From Vespa crabro (Eukaryota > Arthropoda > Insecta > Hymenoptera > Vespidae): a stretch of DNA of 64,000 nucleotides. Below the pieces are notes generated by a model. The model searched no databases, was not told where the DNA came from, and saw only the letters and a program-made list of their open reading frames with translations. Shown here piece by piece: positions 13,193-25,061 of the stretch; positions within the stretch are counted from its first letter, which is position 1, and each line of letters begins with the position of its first letter. The stretch is taken from assembly GCF_910589235.1 (NCBI RefSeq), contig NC_060977.1, forward strand, positions 814,501-878,500, written 5' to 3'. A program made the position numbers and the translations under genes.

Positions 13193-13862
13193 CTGGAATT
13201 CACGTGTATATCGTTTGAGAGAAATAGAAAAAAGAGATAGAGAGAGAGAGAGAGGATTTTCGATCGCACGCGCTCGATAAGCCGTAACTCGCGAGAGAAT
13301 ATTTGATAATTGGACGAAATCGAGATAAAAAGGAAATGAAAATCAACGATATTACAAAGTGACTTTGTGCGCGGAAACGTGAATTACGTCATCGTCCTTT
13401 AACTACGGCAACGCGACCGATCGTAAACGTTTCTTCTAATGCGTTGCATAGCAACAGGGGCAGCCCCTCTTAATGAATGCACCCAGCCGAATGCAACCCT
13501 ATTTTCACGGCTGCAGCATCTTTCTCTGCGCACCTTCCCTCGCACGACGCACCTTTCGCGCCTCGATTATCGCGCTTTTAATTTTCTAATACCGTCACGT
13601 GTACCGCCATTAAATCGCACACGACCTTCCAAACTGCCGATCTCCTTTACGTTCTCTCTCGCCTATAAGCGGTTAAATCCGAGCCGATAATCGCCAACGT
13701 CGGAGGAAAATTTACTGGCTTCCTTTAATTAGATTTCTTCCTCGCTTGCAAATTGATTCGATCAAATTTATACATTGGCACGATATCAACGTACCAATCG
13801 TTTATGCCACAATTGCTAATCTATCGCGTATTATAAAAAGATAAGAAATAGAAGGAACTTAC

Positions 13863-14203
13863 GGCGAGCCCGAAGAATGTTTCTCGTACATTCCTCGAGG
13901 GTGGCAACTTCCTTCGTGCATTCCAACGAGCCAACCTTCTGACTTTTTCTCTCTCTGAAAAACGTATCGAGCTTTCTCCCGCGAGATTCCCTTTCTCTCT
14001 CCTTACCGAGCTCGCTTACTTTCTCCAAAAGTTCGTCGAGGATGTCGTCCTTGTCGTCAGGTCGATCAGCCACGTCTGACTCGTTCAACCGGCCGCTTGC
14101 CAGCGATTCGATCAACGGTACCGGTGCTTCTGGTAGCTCCAGAGAAACGATCGTCAAATAGGCCGGTCGTTCCTTACGTATTCGTTCCTGCCACGATCTG
14201 TAA
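13863..14203 (-). CDS. Candidate coding exon, acidic/leucine-rich segment of unidentified protein
   Basis: The acceptor is tttttcccag. The frame is open for 113 codons, reading YRSWQERIRKERPAYLTIVS, LELPEAPVPLIESLASGRLN, then an acidic helix DDKDDILDELLEKVSELG and a charged tail ending TLEECTRNILRAR. It ends at a consensus donor CGCC|gtaagt (13863). Internal donors at CTCG|gtaagg (exon end 14007) and AAA|gtaagc are also usable. Both 13863 and 14007 leave one base that joins in phase to the 13192 exon. The last third resembles a coiled coil. I do not recognise the protein. Confidence 0.6.
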
Positions 14204-15436
14204 CTGGGAAAAAGAAATAAAGAGAATTCTCGTGGTGGTTCGTCGAATAGTAGGGTAATCTAGAATAGAACGTTTAAATCTAATAGGAGAATCTTAGCGT
14301 CCTGCAAGCATCGAAAAAAATAAAAAGAAGAGAAAATTGCCTGAGCGAGAATAGACTGGGAGAAAAGTGAGAAACGATCGAACACGCTGATGATAACGAT
14401 GTATCGATATTGCGAACGTTTGCGTATATTTAATGACGCTTCCTTTAATAACGTTGTTATTATCGAAGGCTTTTTATTAAGTCGTACAATAGCGATCGTT
14501 TGTTCTGTTCCGACCGTTAAATTTTAGTGCGTTTAATTAGGGGTTCCTAAACGACACGAAAGAGAAAGCTCGGGAGGAGCTCTTCTCTCTATTAAGAACT
14601 CTTTAAGAACGGTAACGCTTTTAAAGAGTCGCATTGAAAATAATCGAGGCTGCGCTCGAAAAAGACTTCGATCGAATCGATTCGATTCTCGAGGCTTCGC
14701 TCGGCAGAGCTAATCGAGTAATCGTACAAATGATCGGTTAAGTTTCGTCGAAGCTAATAAAAGGAGTAAGAAGCGATCTCCCGACGTGACCTTCACGTAC
14801 GCGAACGCAGCGGATAATTAAAGGTGGAGTCGGAAGGAAAATACCTGGAAGATCCACGACTGGAGAAGAAGGAGGAGGAGACGTATGGACCGGCGGGATG
14901 ACAGATATGGCGCGGTGGCGTGCGCGACCTTGAACCGCTTGACCGTTCCTTCGCGCTCCGAGGATCCTCGAGAGTCAGGCGCCGAATGTAAAGTCCTGGC
15001 ACCTCCTCCGCCAATCGACGTCTTCTCCCATAGGAAGCCACGACTCTTACCATCGATCGTCCTTTGTACCTTTTGATTATTTCTTATTCGTAAACGAATC
15101 GAGCAAAAAGAATTACGGTCGAGGAAATGGTCGTCGATCGACAACGAGCGCTGAAAACGACCAAGTAGATTTTCGTAACGTTGGTACGCTAATCGAGCGC
15201 CGACGAGAAGATCGATTCTCTCGTGGGCGAAGCCAATTAGCGACGACTCATCCTGCTGGATCATCGTCACGGACTGGACCGCAATCTAGCTCGCATTCTA
15301 CATCCTCCTCCAAAGCGTTCCTACTCTTTCTCTATCTCGTTCGTCTGTAAATTACACGTCGCTCGTTAGAAATTTCTAAATCACTCGCGATTCTAGCAAT
15401 TTCTTCGGCTTACCTTCGGTGGGACGAGTGACTCAC
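14204..15436 (-). other. Intron-like gap in the unidentified minus-strand gene
   Basis: This stretch lies between two candidate exons that join in phase. A minus-strand frame around 15270-15120 reads moderately protein-like but has no convincing pair of splice sites, so I leave it as intron. Confidence 0.4.
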
Positions 15437-15506
15437 TCGTTAAGCGCTTCGCGAAACGGCAGGTGGTCTTTGAGCATTCGGAAGAGCCGCGAGACATTGA
15501 ATCGAC
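15437..15506 (-). CDS. Candidate coding exon (RFNVSRLFRMLKDHLPFREALN)
   Basis: A 70-nt segment between acceptor cttctacag and donor AACGA|gtgagt. The frame reads RFNVSRLFRMLKDHLPFREA then LN, with GA left over. The first base of the next candidate exon (14203) completes an Asp codon, so the junction is in phase and reads LNDYRSWQERI. The amphipathic helical pattern is clear, but the family is not recognised. Confidence 0.5.
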
Positions 15507-15710
15507 CTGTAGAAGACCGAACGAATGGACGAGGTAAAGAAGGGAAAGAGGAGAGGAAGACATTAAAACGTTGTTTAACAGGCTATTTTGAATTTTAATG
15601 CTCTTGTTGGAGCTAGCCAAGGTGTGGGATAGATTAGTTTTCGTTCGCATGACTGTCAGCTACTTGCCGCGGGCTTGACTGACTGACTATCTCTCTGCTT
15701 TGCAAACTGG

Positions 15711-15816
15711 ACCGACCGACAGACCAACCGACCCAACCGACCGACCCAACCAACCGACCGACCAACCGAACGAACGAACGACCGAACGACCGAACGACCG
15801 AACGACCGAACGACCG
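15711..15816. repeat. Degenerate tetranucleotide/octanucleotide tandem repeat
   Basis: It starts as ACCG/ACCA units (accgaccgacagaccaacc) and grades into five to six copies of CGAACGAC. All units derive from a (CGAM)n-like motif. It is open in all frames on one strand but has no coding signal. Confidence 0.9.
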
Positions 15817-15887
15817 GCTTCTCTCTCTACTTGGACGATTCATTGCCGACCACTCGTTCGCATTTCAAGGGGACCACACCGATACTC

Positions 15888-15921
<34 letters not shown>

Positions 15922-16480
15922 ACGGAACAGAAATGTTTATTAATTCGTGATAATATATACCCCTTGGAATAATACGTCGATCGCAGGTGTCGTTCGATGA
16001 AATCTTTTATCTCTAAATCTTCGTTTAAATAATTCAGGATAAGTTGCTTTCTAAACGTTCTCATGCACCGATTAGAAGAAGCAAACGGGAATTATGTACG
16101 ATCGAGGAACGGGCCGTAGGTCGGACCAAGAAAGATTAGATGCCGATTAAAATTCATGACGTGTCGGCCGGTATAATTTGATTTCGTAGGTGTTCGAGCA
16201 GATCGAGTTACCAAGAACGACCGGACGCGCGGAACCTCTTTTTAGTGGTTTAGGCGAAAGAACGACGACGTGGAGAAACGTTAAGACCGCGAAACGCGCG
16301 ATCCAAGATGTTTGCCAGAATCGACTTTTCTTTGACGTCGTAGACGTGCGTATGTGCGCGCGCGTTTGCGCGTGTATGAAAGAGAATTCAAATTGAAACT
16401 ACCTCATTAGCGATTCGTCGCGCTAATCGAGCGTACGGATTGAGACTCGTGAAGGGAGGAAGGGGGGGGCGAGGGAAGGA

Positions 16481-16566
16481 CTACGGCGAGTTGTATTCCG
16501 TTCGCGTCCCCTTCTCAAGATCGATAATAACGATGTAATCTCGACGTAAAACGTTCTCTGGTCTTC
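16481..16566 (-). CDS. Candidate exon, frame ambiguous (possible C-terminus)
   Basis: A long pyrimidine-rich stretch ends in acceptor aattcag at 16568-16567. Two frames follow. One reads RPENVLRRDYIVIIDLEKGT then RTEYNSP and a TAG stop at 16483-16481. The other, phase 0, reads EDQRTFYVEITSLLSILRRG and could splice from CGCC|gtagtc into the 15.5-kb exon in phase. The first frame looks more like real protein; the second fits the neighbours better. The donor gtagtc is poor. Confidence 0.3.
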
Positions 16567-17125
16567 CTGAATTATCGTTTAAAAGTAAGAAAACTTTCTT
16601 ATCGATTAAATATCCAATGAATTTCGATATTGGCGATAAACGAGAGATATAAGTAGATTGGAGATGAACGACGCGATTGTAATCGGGATCGCGAGGGAAA
16701 AAAAAAGGTAAGATAGAGCTTGGCGATAAGTCGAGGAAGAGGAGGAGGAGGAGAAGGAGGGAGAAAGAGTTTTCCTCGTGGAAAAACAACGTTCTAAATC
16801 GTGGACGCGGGTGAGCTCGAGTTGGTCGCGTAATCCAGACAGATGGGACTCGTTAATGGGACGCGCGAGTAATTCGCAAGAAATCTAATAATACCGAAGA
16901 AGCCCCTTACACCTCGTCCCTCCCTCGTAACTCCGACGACTTTTCTCTCCCGTTCCCACGTTTTACGACGACGCCGAGGGTCGTTGCGGTTCGCGAATAT
17001 TAAAATTCGCGATGACCCAAGACAGCAATCTTTTAAAAAATAACTCTTTCATTTATGTATATTTTTTATTCGTCGCGTTACAAATTTTTTTAACTTTGTG
17101 CAAAAAATATGTCATTTTTCCTAAG

Positions 17126-17165
<40 letters not shown>
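17126..17165. repeat. Poly(A) tract of 40
   Basis: Forty consecutive A residues, much longer than the usual 10-20 in this window, preceded by AT-rich sequence. It could be a retroposon tail or simple expansion. No flanking duplication was seen. Confidence 0.95.
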
Positions 17166-17167
<2 letters not shown>

Positions 17168-18606
17168 AACAGAGGAACGTATTTCTACTACTTCTTTCAA
17201 AAATTAGAAACTCGAGATCAAACGACAAAGAACATCGTGCGGTTGCAATGAAGGAAGAAACGAGATCGCTAAAGTTTGCTCGCGAATAGAATAGAAAAGG
17301 AGAAGCGTGGAAGGAGCGCGGAACTCGTTAAGCGCCCTTTGCGGTTCGTTCCCTCTTTATTTTTCTTTTCTTTCTTCCCCCCCCTCCCCCTTTAAGACAC
17401 GCCTCTAATGTAAACATATTCCGCGAAGAGATCCCCTTCTTCCTTTCTTTTCCCTTCTACCGTTCGGTCCACCCACGACGACGACGACGACGATGACGAC
17501 GACGACGACGACGACGACAACGACGAGGACGACGAGGAGAACGGATCGTGCCGGAGCTCCGAATCGATAGGATCTTCGATATCGGATAAAATTCGTTTGG
17601 TGAATCGTTTCTACGCGCCGATAGAAAATAATCGTACGTATTGTAAATTGGAGGTAAAAATCGAAGGAAACGTTTGGACCGATGTAAATCGATCCTCGTA
17701 GGAGGTCGAACGTTCGAGGCGAGAAAGGACTATTTTTATCGAAAACGTATTTTCGGAGAAAGCGCTAGTAGTAAACTCGACGGCGATCGAAGGATATCGA
17801 AGCTCACAACTCACTACCGTGCTCGTGTTCGCAGAAAGTTTCGCTACGCCGTAGGAAGGACCACCCAGGCGATTTGAAGGTCCGCAAGCGGCATCGCGAT
17901 ATCGTATCGATCTTCGCCATGGAACACGGCCGCCGAGACAACAGCCGGAGGAAAGAAACAAGGCAATTTCCGAAAAGGAAACACGCCAAATCGATACTTG
18001 CCCTGAGTTTCTGTTATCTGGGAAAAGTCACGGGATCGCGAGAAAAACCTTTCGGAGATCTATTTCTTTTCGACGATCGAGGGAAGGAAGAAGGAAGGTC
18101 CGGAAATTGTACGGAAGGAAATTGGCTACTGTTCATCGAAATCATACCCGAGATATCGTACTCTCTTCCTTCGTCGTTTCGTTCGACGGTGATGGCCGTT
18201 AAAAGGATATCGATAGCGACGATTGAAACCAATCGGCAGCTCGATCTTATTATCCTTTTTCTCGATATAAGAATATTTTCTTGCCGAGTTAGAGATGTGC
18301 GTGCGGGATGTCTATCGATTCGTAGGATCGTCGTCGAAGACAAGAAGGCACGTCGTCGCGAAGGCTAAACGTCGCGGAATTTCGAAGGTCTCTGCCCTCT
18401 CCTCTCTCTCTCTCTCTCTCTCTCGTAATACTCACATATATATATGTATATATAGATATATATTCGTTCTATTGTTTGAGAACGGCGCGGTTTGTTCGAT
18501 CGACGCCCTAAGGCTTTCCCTTCCTCTTCTTTCTTCCAACGGGACTCTTCTTTGACTTTAAGGAGGACCACCGCCGATCCAGCGTAACGATGAGTAGACC
18601 GAACTA

Positions 18607-18608
<2 letters not shown>

Positions 18609-18660
<52 letters not shown>
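18609..18660. repeat. (AT)n(AC)n compound microsatellite
   Basis: About 22 AT units followed by four AC units. Confidence 0.95.
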
Positions 18661-18661
<1 letters not shown>

Positions 18662-20071
18662 GAAAGAGAAAGAGAGAGGAGAAACGATGGCGATCTTTTT
18701 CGAAACACCGACTATGTAATTTCGATTGGTCGTTCCGCGAAAGCCGACGAAACTCTACGGTAATTGGCAAAATTGCCAATCCTGCCAATCAATCGTTAAA
18801 TATCAAGGATAGCTTGCCCCCGCTCGTGTGATTCCGCCTCTGTGTTCGCGCCTACGCGTACGTTCGCACACACGTGACTCTCCCTTTCTCTTATTCGCAT
18901 CTTTCTTTTTGCCCCGTAACCCTCCGAGACGAATAAATTTGGTCGAAAAATTTCCGGGAAATAAAAAGGAGTCGGCACATAGACTACGACGACAACACGA
19001 CGACAACACGACGACTAGACGGCTGTCTTACGCAACGCGATTTGTCCCGATATTCCGACGCATTTCTTGGCCCTCGTCTTTGTCCCAACGGGCTTCCTAC
19101 TTTGGCTTACTCACGAGCAAAACTCCTTTTTCCTTGAAATCGTATCGTCGAGTTAATTCGTTTCTTTCCACACTCTCTCTCTCTCTCTCTCTCGTTCTCT
19201 CGATCGTTCTAATCAGTTTAATCCCCAATTTGATTTCGCGACGTTTTATAAAAACATGACTACTTTAGACGACTCGCACTCCCGACGTTATAATGAAATA
19301 GTGGAAATAGAAAAGAATAGGCACTTGCGTAAATGTGAAAAATAAGGGGTTGCGTCGCGAGTCACGTCTGAGCACGGACTGTCGTGCTCGAGGCCTACAC
19401 GCCGTAGCCTCGGCCACCCTCGACGAGTCGCTATTATCGAATCTTGAGTGTGTGCATACCCGGCTAGAACATTTCGATGTATGCAGACGGGTTCTGCGCT
19501 CTCTTGCATACCGTTGCGCGAACACGTAAGTGCATACGTGCGATGGTACCGCACGTATTACCGCGGACGTTTCCATGGATATGTGCCACGCACCTGACAG
19601 CTTTCCATTCCGAGCGTCTTATATTATCCAGCTGTGGAAAAGGATTACTTGTTGTTAGAAATAACAAAGGAATTAACATCCCCATACAATCGGTATGGGG
19701 ATTCATATCGTGTCTTTTGGCAGAAGAGAATGGCTGCGACGTCGCGAAAGAGAAAGAGAAAGAGAGAGAGAGAGAGAGACGACCCCTCGCGTTTCTCGAA
19801 ACGACGATAATTAGCGTAATTACTGGGAAGGGGGTGAGCGTGCGTCGCGAGGTGTCACCGTAAACTTTTGCGAGTTTCAGCAATAATTTACAGTGCTTTT
19901 AGCGACTTGCCAGAACGAAGACGAGCTAAAACTCGAAGACGAGGAAAAAGTCGTCGAGTAAAGCCTTAGAGAAGGGGAAGCTTTCATTTTCTTTTCTTCT
20001 TCTGTCCTCTCCTTCTTTTTTCCTCCTTTTACTTCGCACGAAATATCGTATCTCGAAAAGGACGAGCTGCA

Positions 20072-20122
<51 letters not shown>

Positions 20123-20251
20123 GACAAGAATTTAAAGCTTTCTCGACGTCCGTTAGCCAATAAAGTACGGTTTAAAGATTAACTCGAAAAATACACGAAA
20201 GTAAGGCAGGATTCTTCGACGAGTAGATACATCTCGATAGACTCGTCCTAC

Positions 20252-20510
20252 CTTCGAAAGGAAAGGAACGCGGCGCGTTTTTGCCCTTTGCCCTTTCAAA
20301 TCGGGCAACGGTAGTAGTAGGCCAACTGAGAGTGTTTCGACGTCTCGTTCGACGAGGAGAAAAACTTTTTCCCTTCGTCCTACGACGTCAAAGTAGAACT
20401 TCTCCGAGAGAGATCCGTCGGGTGAGAGGACGTCAAACAAAATCACTCCTTGTTTGATCCGAGATACCTTCGTCGTTACGTCATTATCAAACGAAATTGT
20501 TACTAAGCTT
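20252..20510 (-). CDS. Candidate coding exon of an unidentified minus-strand gene
   Basis: A continuous frame with strongly protein-like composition (few Arg/Ser, alternating acidic and hydrophobic residues): TISFDNDVTTKVSRIKQGVI, then LFDVLSPDGSLSEKFYFDVV, then REKVFLLVERDVETLSVGLL and LPLPDLKGQ. It ends at donor AAG|gtagga (20252) or at later phase-0 donors. The 5' limit is unclear: candidate AGs lie between 20440 and 20520, and a ten-base poly-G upstream may hide an indel. The alternating strands suggest a beta-rich domain, but I recognise no family. Confidence 0.5.
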
Positions 20511-21318
20511 CGTCGATTCGAGGAAACTTTCTCCCCTCCACCCCCCCCCCGCCCTGTCCAATTCTTTTATTCAATTGTCCGAGTTCGTGGAAAGAGTACA
20601 CAGGAAAAATAAAGAGGTATATCGTACGATGGACCGTGGGACTATTAATATTTATTAAAAATATTTAAAAAATAAGATAGGGCCGTTATGCCGAGAGGCG
20701 CGAAGCACGCGTCGGCAAGGTATTTCACTGTCAAGCGTGTTTCCTTGAAACGTAGTAGAGCGTCTCGTTAAGATTTCATCCCCCGTGTTGGCCAAGGATA
20801 CGTAGCGGTAGACTACACGTGGCTTTAAGAGAGTTTCGTGTTTGGGGAGCGAAGGTCCTTGTACGCCTGTCGGCTACATAATATATGTTATATGCATACG
20901 TACGATATTATGATATGTGGCACGGCAAATGCCGTAATTCCAAAACTAGAGCGTGTTACCGACCCTCCTTCGAGAGGGGGCGCTCTCCGTTACAACGTTA
21001 CAACGGTTGCTTTATTACGAAGGCTTAATGATTCGGCCAGAACGTTAGAACGGCCTAATATTTTTAATAACCTTTTCTTCTTTTCTTCTTGTTTTTTTAA
21101 TTACACGCTAAGGAGAAACTTTCCATCGGTATTTTTCGAGGGCTGCCGAGCATATTCCCTTGGCACCGATCGATTCACCTTTCAGAAAAATATGTTTCTA
21201 CTTTGGTTGCGAAGCATTCGGTGCCAGGCTCTGCCTTTTGAGGGCTCCTATTGTCAGTAGGAATGAGCATTCGTGAACAACCAGCTGAGTGATGGACGTG
21301 CTACGAGCTACTAAAGAG

Positions 21319-21393
21319 TGAGCGAAAATGAAAATGAGCGAGCGGAATAGAGCGAGCGGAATAGAGCGAGCGAGCGAGCGAACGAGCGAGGGA
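21319..21393. repeat. GAGCGAGCGGAATA / GAGC tandem repeat
   Basis: Two to three copies of a 14-base unit containing gcgagcggaatag collapse into a run of GAGC/GAGCGA tetramers. Confidence 0.85.
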
Positions 21394-24300
21394 GATGGAT
21401 AAAGGGAAAGTTTTCTAGTTCGTAAGCAATTATCGTAGGCGAATAGTGGCCAACTCGCCAAGCCGTAGATTGGCCCGTGGTATCTATCCGTGGTATCGAT
21501 TCCCCGTGGTATCAGTTCCCCCTTCCAACGTTGAAGGAAGAATCGATGATAAGCACGAATTATAATTCCCCGAGTTAAACCCTTGTTTTTCTTTTAATCG
21601 GATATCGTTATCTTGACGACGCGTATTAACCGTATATATAACTCGTGCAGGGCCATTTTTCTCTCCTTTTGTATCGATTACCGGCAGGACAGATTGAAAT
21701 CTTATTCTCGTCGTAAATCGTTGTAAATCGTCGTAAATCGTTGGCCGACGTTAGCGTGGTAAATGTCATCGGCAATGCTACGCTACGACTCGAACGATCC
21801 GTGCACACGTACGTGGCTAAACCCCGAAGAAGGTGCAGGAGCCTCGAAATCGGTAAACCGTATCGCGTGCCCGTTCGGGGCTTCTGCTTTGGCGCGGCAG
21901 AAGAGCGAAAACGTTTTGCGTTGACGCAAAGTTATGGCATCTAGCACGCGAGAAAACTTGGCGGACAGTGAGTTTGTTTTATCGTTTCACCCCGCTTGCC
22001 TAGTCCCTTATTCTCCTTGTTTCGCCCAACGTCGTATCGTTAAAAGCGACACGGCCGTCGACCGTCCTGAATATTACATCCGCCTAGCGAAAGCTACGAT
22101 GTAACTTGGTCTCGAAACTCGTAACGCTGCCTGCGAGCAACGTCGTTTCTTCTTCTCAATACGCCCGCGCGTATCCTTTTATTTTTTAACGTCCTTCCGA
22201 CCGTAACTCCTGCCATTTCTAACGAATAAATAATTTAAGGTACAACGTTGAAATTATTATGACGTTGATAATGATACTCGTTACTGACGTTCGCAAGATG
22301 ATATACAAAGGCGGCGATCGGGACATTTACGAGACTCTTATGATTGCGAACGAACCGAGACCATTCTGTACGATAACAATTGTCTCTTTTATCATTGACA
22401 AAATCGACGAACGAGACTCTAAAAGATACGAATAAAGGAAGATGTTTAATCCACGAACGAATTTACAATGCCCAGTTTACTCGTAGGAGTCAATTTTACA
22501 TCCTACCGCGTACCTATCCTAAGAATCATAACGCGTATTGGTATTAGCGTCGCATTAATTTTAATTACTCGAACTAGTCTTTCAAAAAGCATACGGTAAA
22601 AGAAGCATCCTTCTACGTAGCCGGTACCGAGGCAAAGGCTTGAAACGAGGAGTCGTAAAATCTTCCCCCGACGACTCGAAACGTTAGGCACGTGAAACTA
22701 CGTGCCTATTAAAATCCAATTCTCGGAACGCATTCTACTAACGAACGTCGACCGATCTGTCTGGCATTAAGTGTTCCATCTTTTCTCATCTCTCTTTTCT
22801 TTTTTCTTCTTCTTTTATTATTTTTTTTTTTGTTCTTCTTCTTTTTTTTCGTAACAAAACTAATTATCGCCTCCGCAACGATTCCGAAATCTCGCGTACG
22901 AAAGAACAACGAAAAAAAAACGCGATTGTTTTTAGATATTCCCAAGAACCGAAGAAAATGTGTTCGAAGACAATGTATAAACTGGGCCAGTAGCTCGCCA
23001 TAGTTTTTAACTTTGTAGAACGTGAACGAAAAGCTCGAGAAAAATTCCTTGCGCGTAACACTATTTCTTCGCTATTGAAAAGTACGTTCTCGGCTTGGCG
23101 TATCGATAGACGAATCCCCCTTTTCAAAGTCGCCTTCTTTTTCACTCTCCCAAGTCACCCTTCCTCCTTTTCGTCTATCGATACTTTGGTATTGGAGTCA
23201 CGTGGTCGGCAGCCTCTTGTTATCGTCGTGGCAGCAGCGACCCTCTTCCTCCTCCTCCTCCTCATCCTCCTTGTCCTTTCTTTTCTCTTGCTCGCTCCAA
23301 TAACGTAGCGACAACCCTTCGATACGATACACGTGTAGACGCGCGCGCGCGAAACATTTTCCCAGAGAAGAAACGTTCTTTCAGGAATTAGGACTCGAAA
23401 AAGTTTCAGAGTTACCTAGAACGCGACTAGAGTCTCTTTTCGGCTTTCCAGATATTAATAGCGTCTTTGATTCGTACACGTGCGAACGAACACGTGTACG
23501 CACGAGCTCCTATGTATGCGCCTTCTACGTACGTGGACGTTATATACGAGGGTGAATTATGTCCGCACTCTGCGAACGGCTTATGGCATTTATTAGAAGG
23601 TGGAGGGTGCTTCAGAATTACGAGTTTCCCTCCGTGGTACGCAAGACTCTCACTTTTTCATTTATACGCCCGTAAACGGTTGGTCGTTATCGGCCAACAC
23701 CTTCAACGCTTCTCAAGAATTTACTGCCGGTCGAAGGGGATGATGTCTAGGAATTCTCGTGTAACGATTACGGGGGATAATTTCGTACACAGATACCAGA
23801 TTTTTCCTTGGCTCGGCAAAAAGAAAAGAAAAAAGATCCCCGGGTAAGGGTATGATAGAAATATGATGGAAAAGCGGAAGCGGCGAGTCGATCGGGAAAA
23901 AAACGAAGCAAATACCAAAATTCCGTTCGTTCCTTTTTGATCATGTAACTTTTTTTTTCTTTAATCGACTTTGATTTACGCATCTTTTCTGATAAATGCT
24001 AATTACTATTCGAGCTTAGTCTCGATGGATTCTCTCTTTTTTTTTTTTTCCTTCTCTTGGAAGGATATTCCACGTGTGTGAGCTCGTGCGTAGATATATT
24101 CGTTCGAGGTCTCGAACGAATCGGGAAGTCGAGCGACGAGGACGAGCGTAATCGATGCTTTTGATCTACCGAGAACTCGAAAGGGCGAACGAAGCTGTTA
24201 ACCGTATCACAAAGGGTCGCCCTACTCCCAGCGTCCTTCTCCCTTCGACCAGTTCCCTTCTAGCCACGTCACTCCAGCACGCGAAAGTACCGTGAGCCAC

Positions 24301-25018
24301 CTAGCGCACCTAGCGATTGGATTGGCTCATTGAATTTTAAAATATCAAATAGGGTTAACGCAGACATCAGAGACGGCCAAGTACTCCTTTCGAAAAGAGC
24401 TTCGGCTTTTTATCGGGCCCTCTTCTTTTCTCTCTTCCTTTACGCTCCCGCTCCTCATTTTTCATCCTTTGAGTATGAAAAATTTTCTATAACGATCCGT
24501 ACCGCGGAGCAATCCTTCCTCTCTCTCTCTCTCTGCTCATCATCTCTCGTCGCAATGATACTCGATGGTCTTCTTTCGAGAGATCCTTTAAAATGGTATC
24601 ATAATTAATTAGAAAACTGAAAGCCGTTGAATCGATCGTTGGAAAACAAGATCGACGAAGCGACCGAATAAAATTGAAGAAAAAAAAAAAAAGAAAAAGA
24701 AATATAAGAAAAGAAGGCGCAAAGATTTCGGCGAAACAAGATATCGCGTTATGGGAAGACTAACGACCCTCCGAAAGACACATATCGTTAGGGTAGGTCC
24801 TTCGTTCTGAGCTTTTTCCGGTCAACGATGAACCGAGGGGTGGCCTAATTCGTCATAACGTTTTTGTATCCCGTCGACGACCAAGCTAATACCCTCTGTA
24901 AATCCAAGGACGAGACCTTCTACCGTTCTATATAACATATCCAAGAAAATCCAAAGAGGAAGCCGGTCGTTCTAAGAAAAGGCTTCCTTCCTTTCTCAAC
25001 TCGACGAGAGAGATAGCG

Positions 25019-25061
<43 letters not shown>

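Larger units (their letters stand above)
15507..20251. other. Gap between candidate minus-strand exons; repeats only apart from the 16.5-kb segment
   Basis: Holds a degenerate ACCG/CGAACGAC tandem repeat (15711-15816), CT tract (15892-15919), 40-base poly(A) (17126-17165), (ACG)n near 17475-17520, an AT/AC microsatellite (18609-18660) and an inverted repeat (19678-19702). A plus-strand splice-bounded frame lies at 16190-16345 (see findings). Nothing else I can support. Confidence 0.5.

Noticed and set aside
15393..15506. Alternative frame of the 15.5-kb exon (VDSMSRGSSECSKTTCRFAK) with donor gtaagc near 15415
   Set aside because: The gtgagt donor at 15436 with the RFNVSRLF frame is stronger and joins in phase to the next exon; the alternative does not.
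17874..18368. 164-codon plus-strand open frame, one of the longest outside pico
   Set aside because: Composition changes along its length, there is no family resemblance, and the ATG lies in no clear context. It lies antisense within the unidentified gene's span. Probably chance.
19335..19529. Plus-strand frame ending at AACAC|gtaagt
   Set aside because: Good donor but no acceptor, and the antisense frames are similarly open. Could be a noncoding RNA exon but cannot be supported.
22864..23145. 93-codon minus-strand frame with hydrophobic segments
   Set aside because: No splice boundaries, and it runs into a poly(T) stretch. The hydrophobicity comes from T-rich codons.
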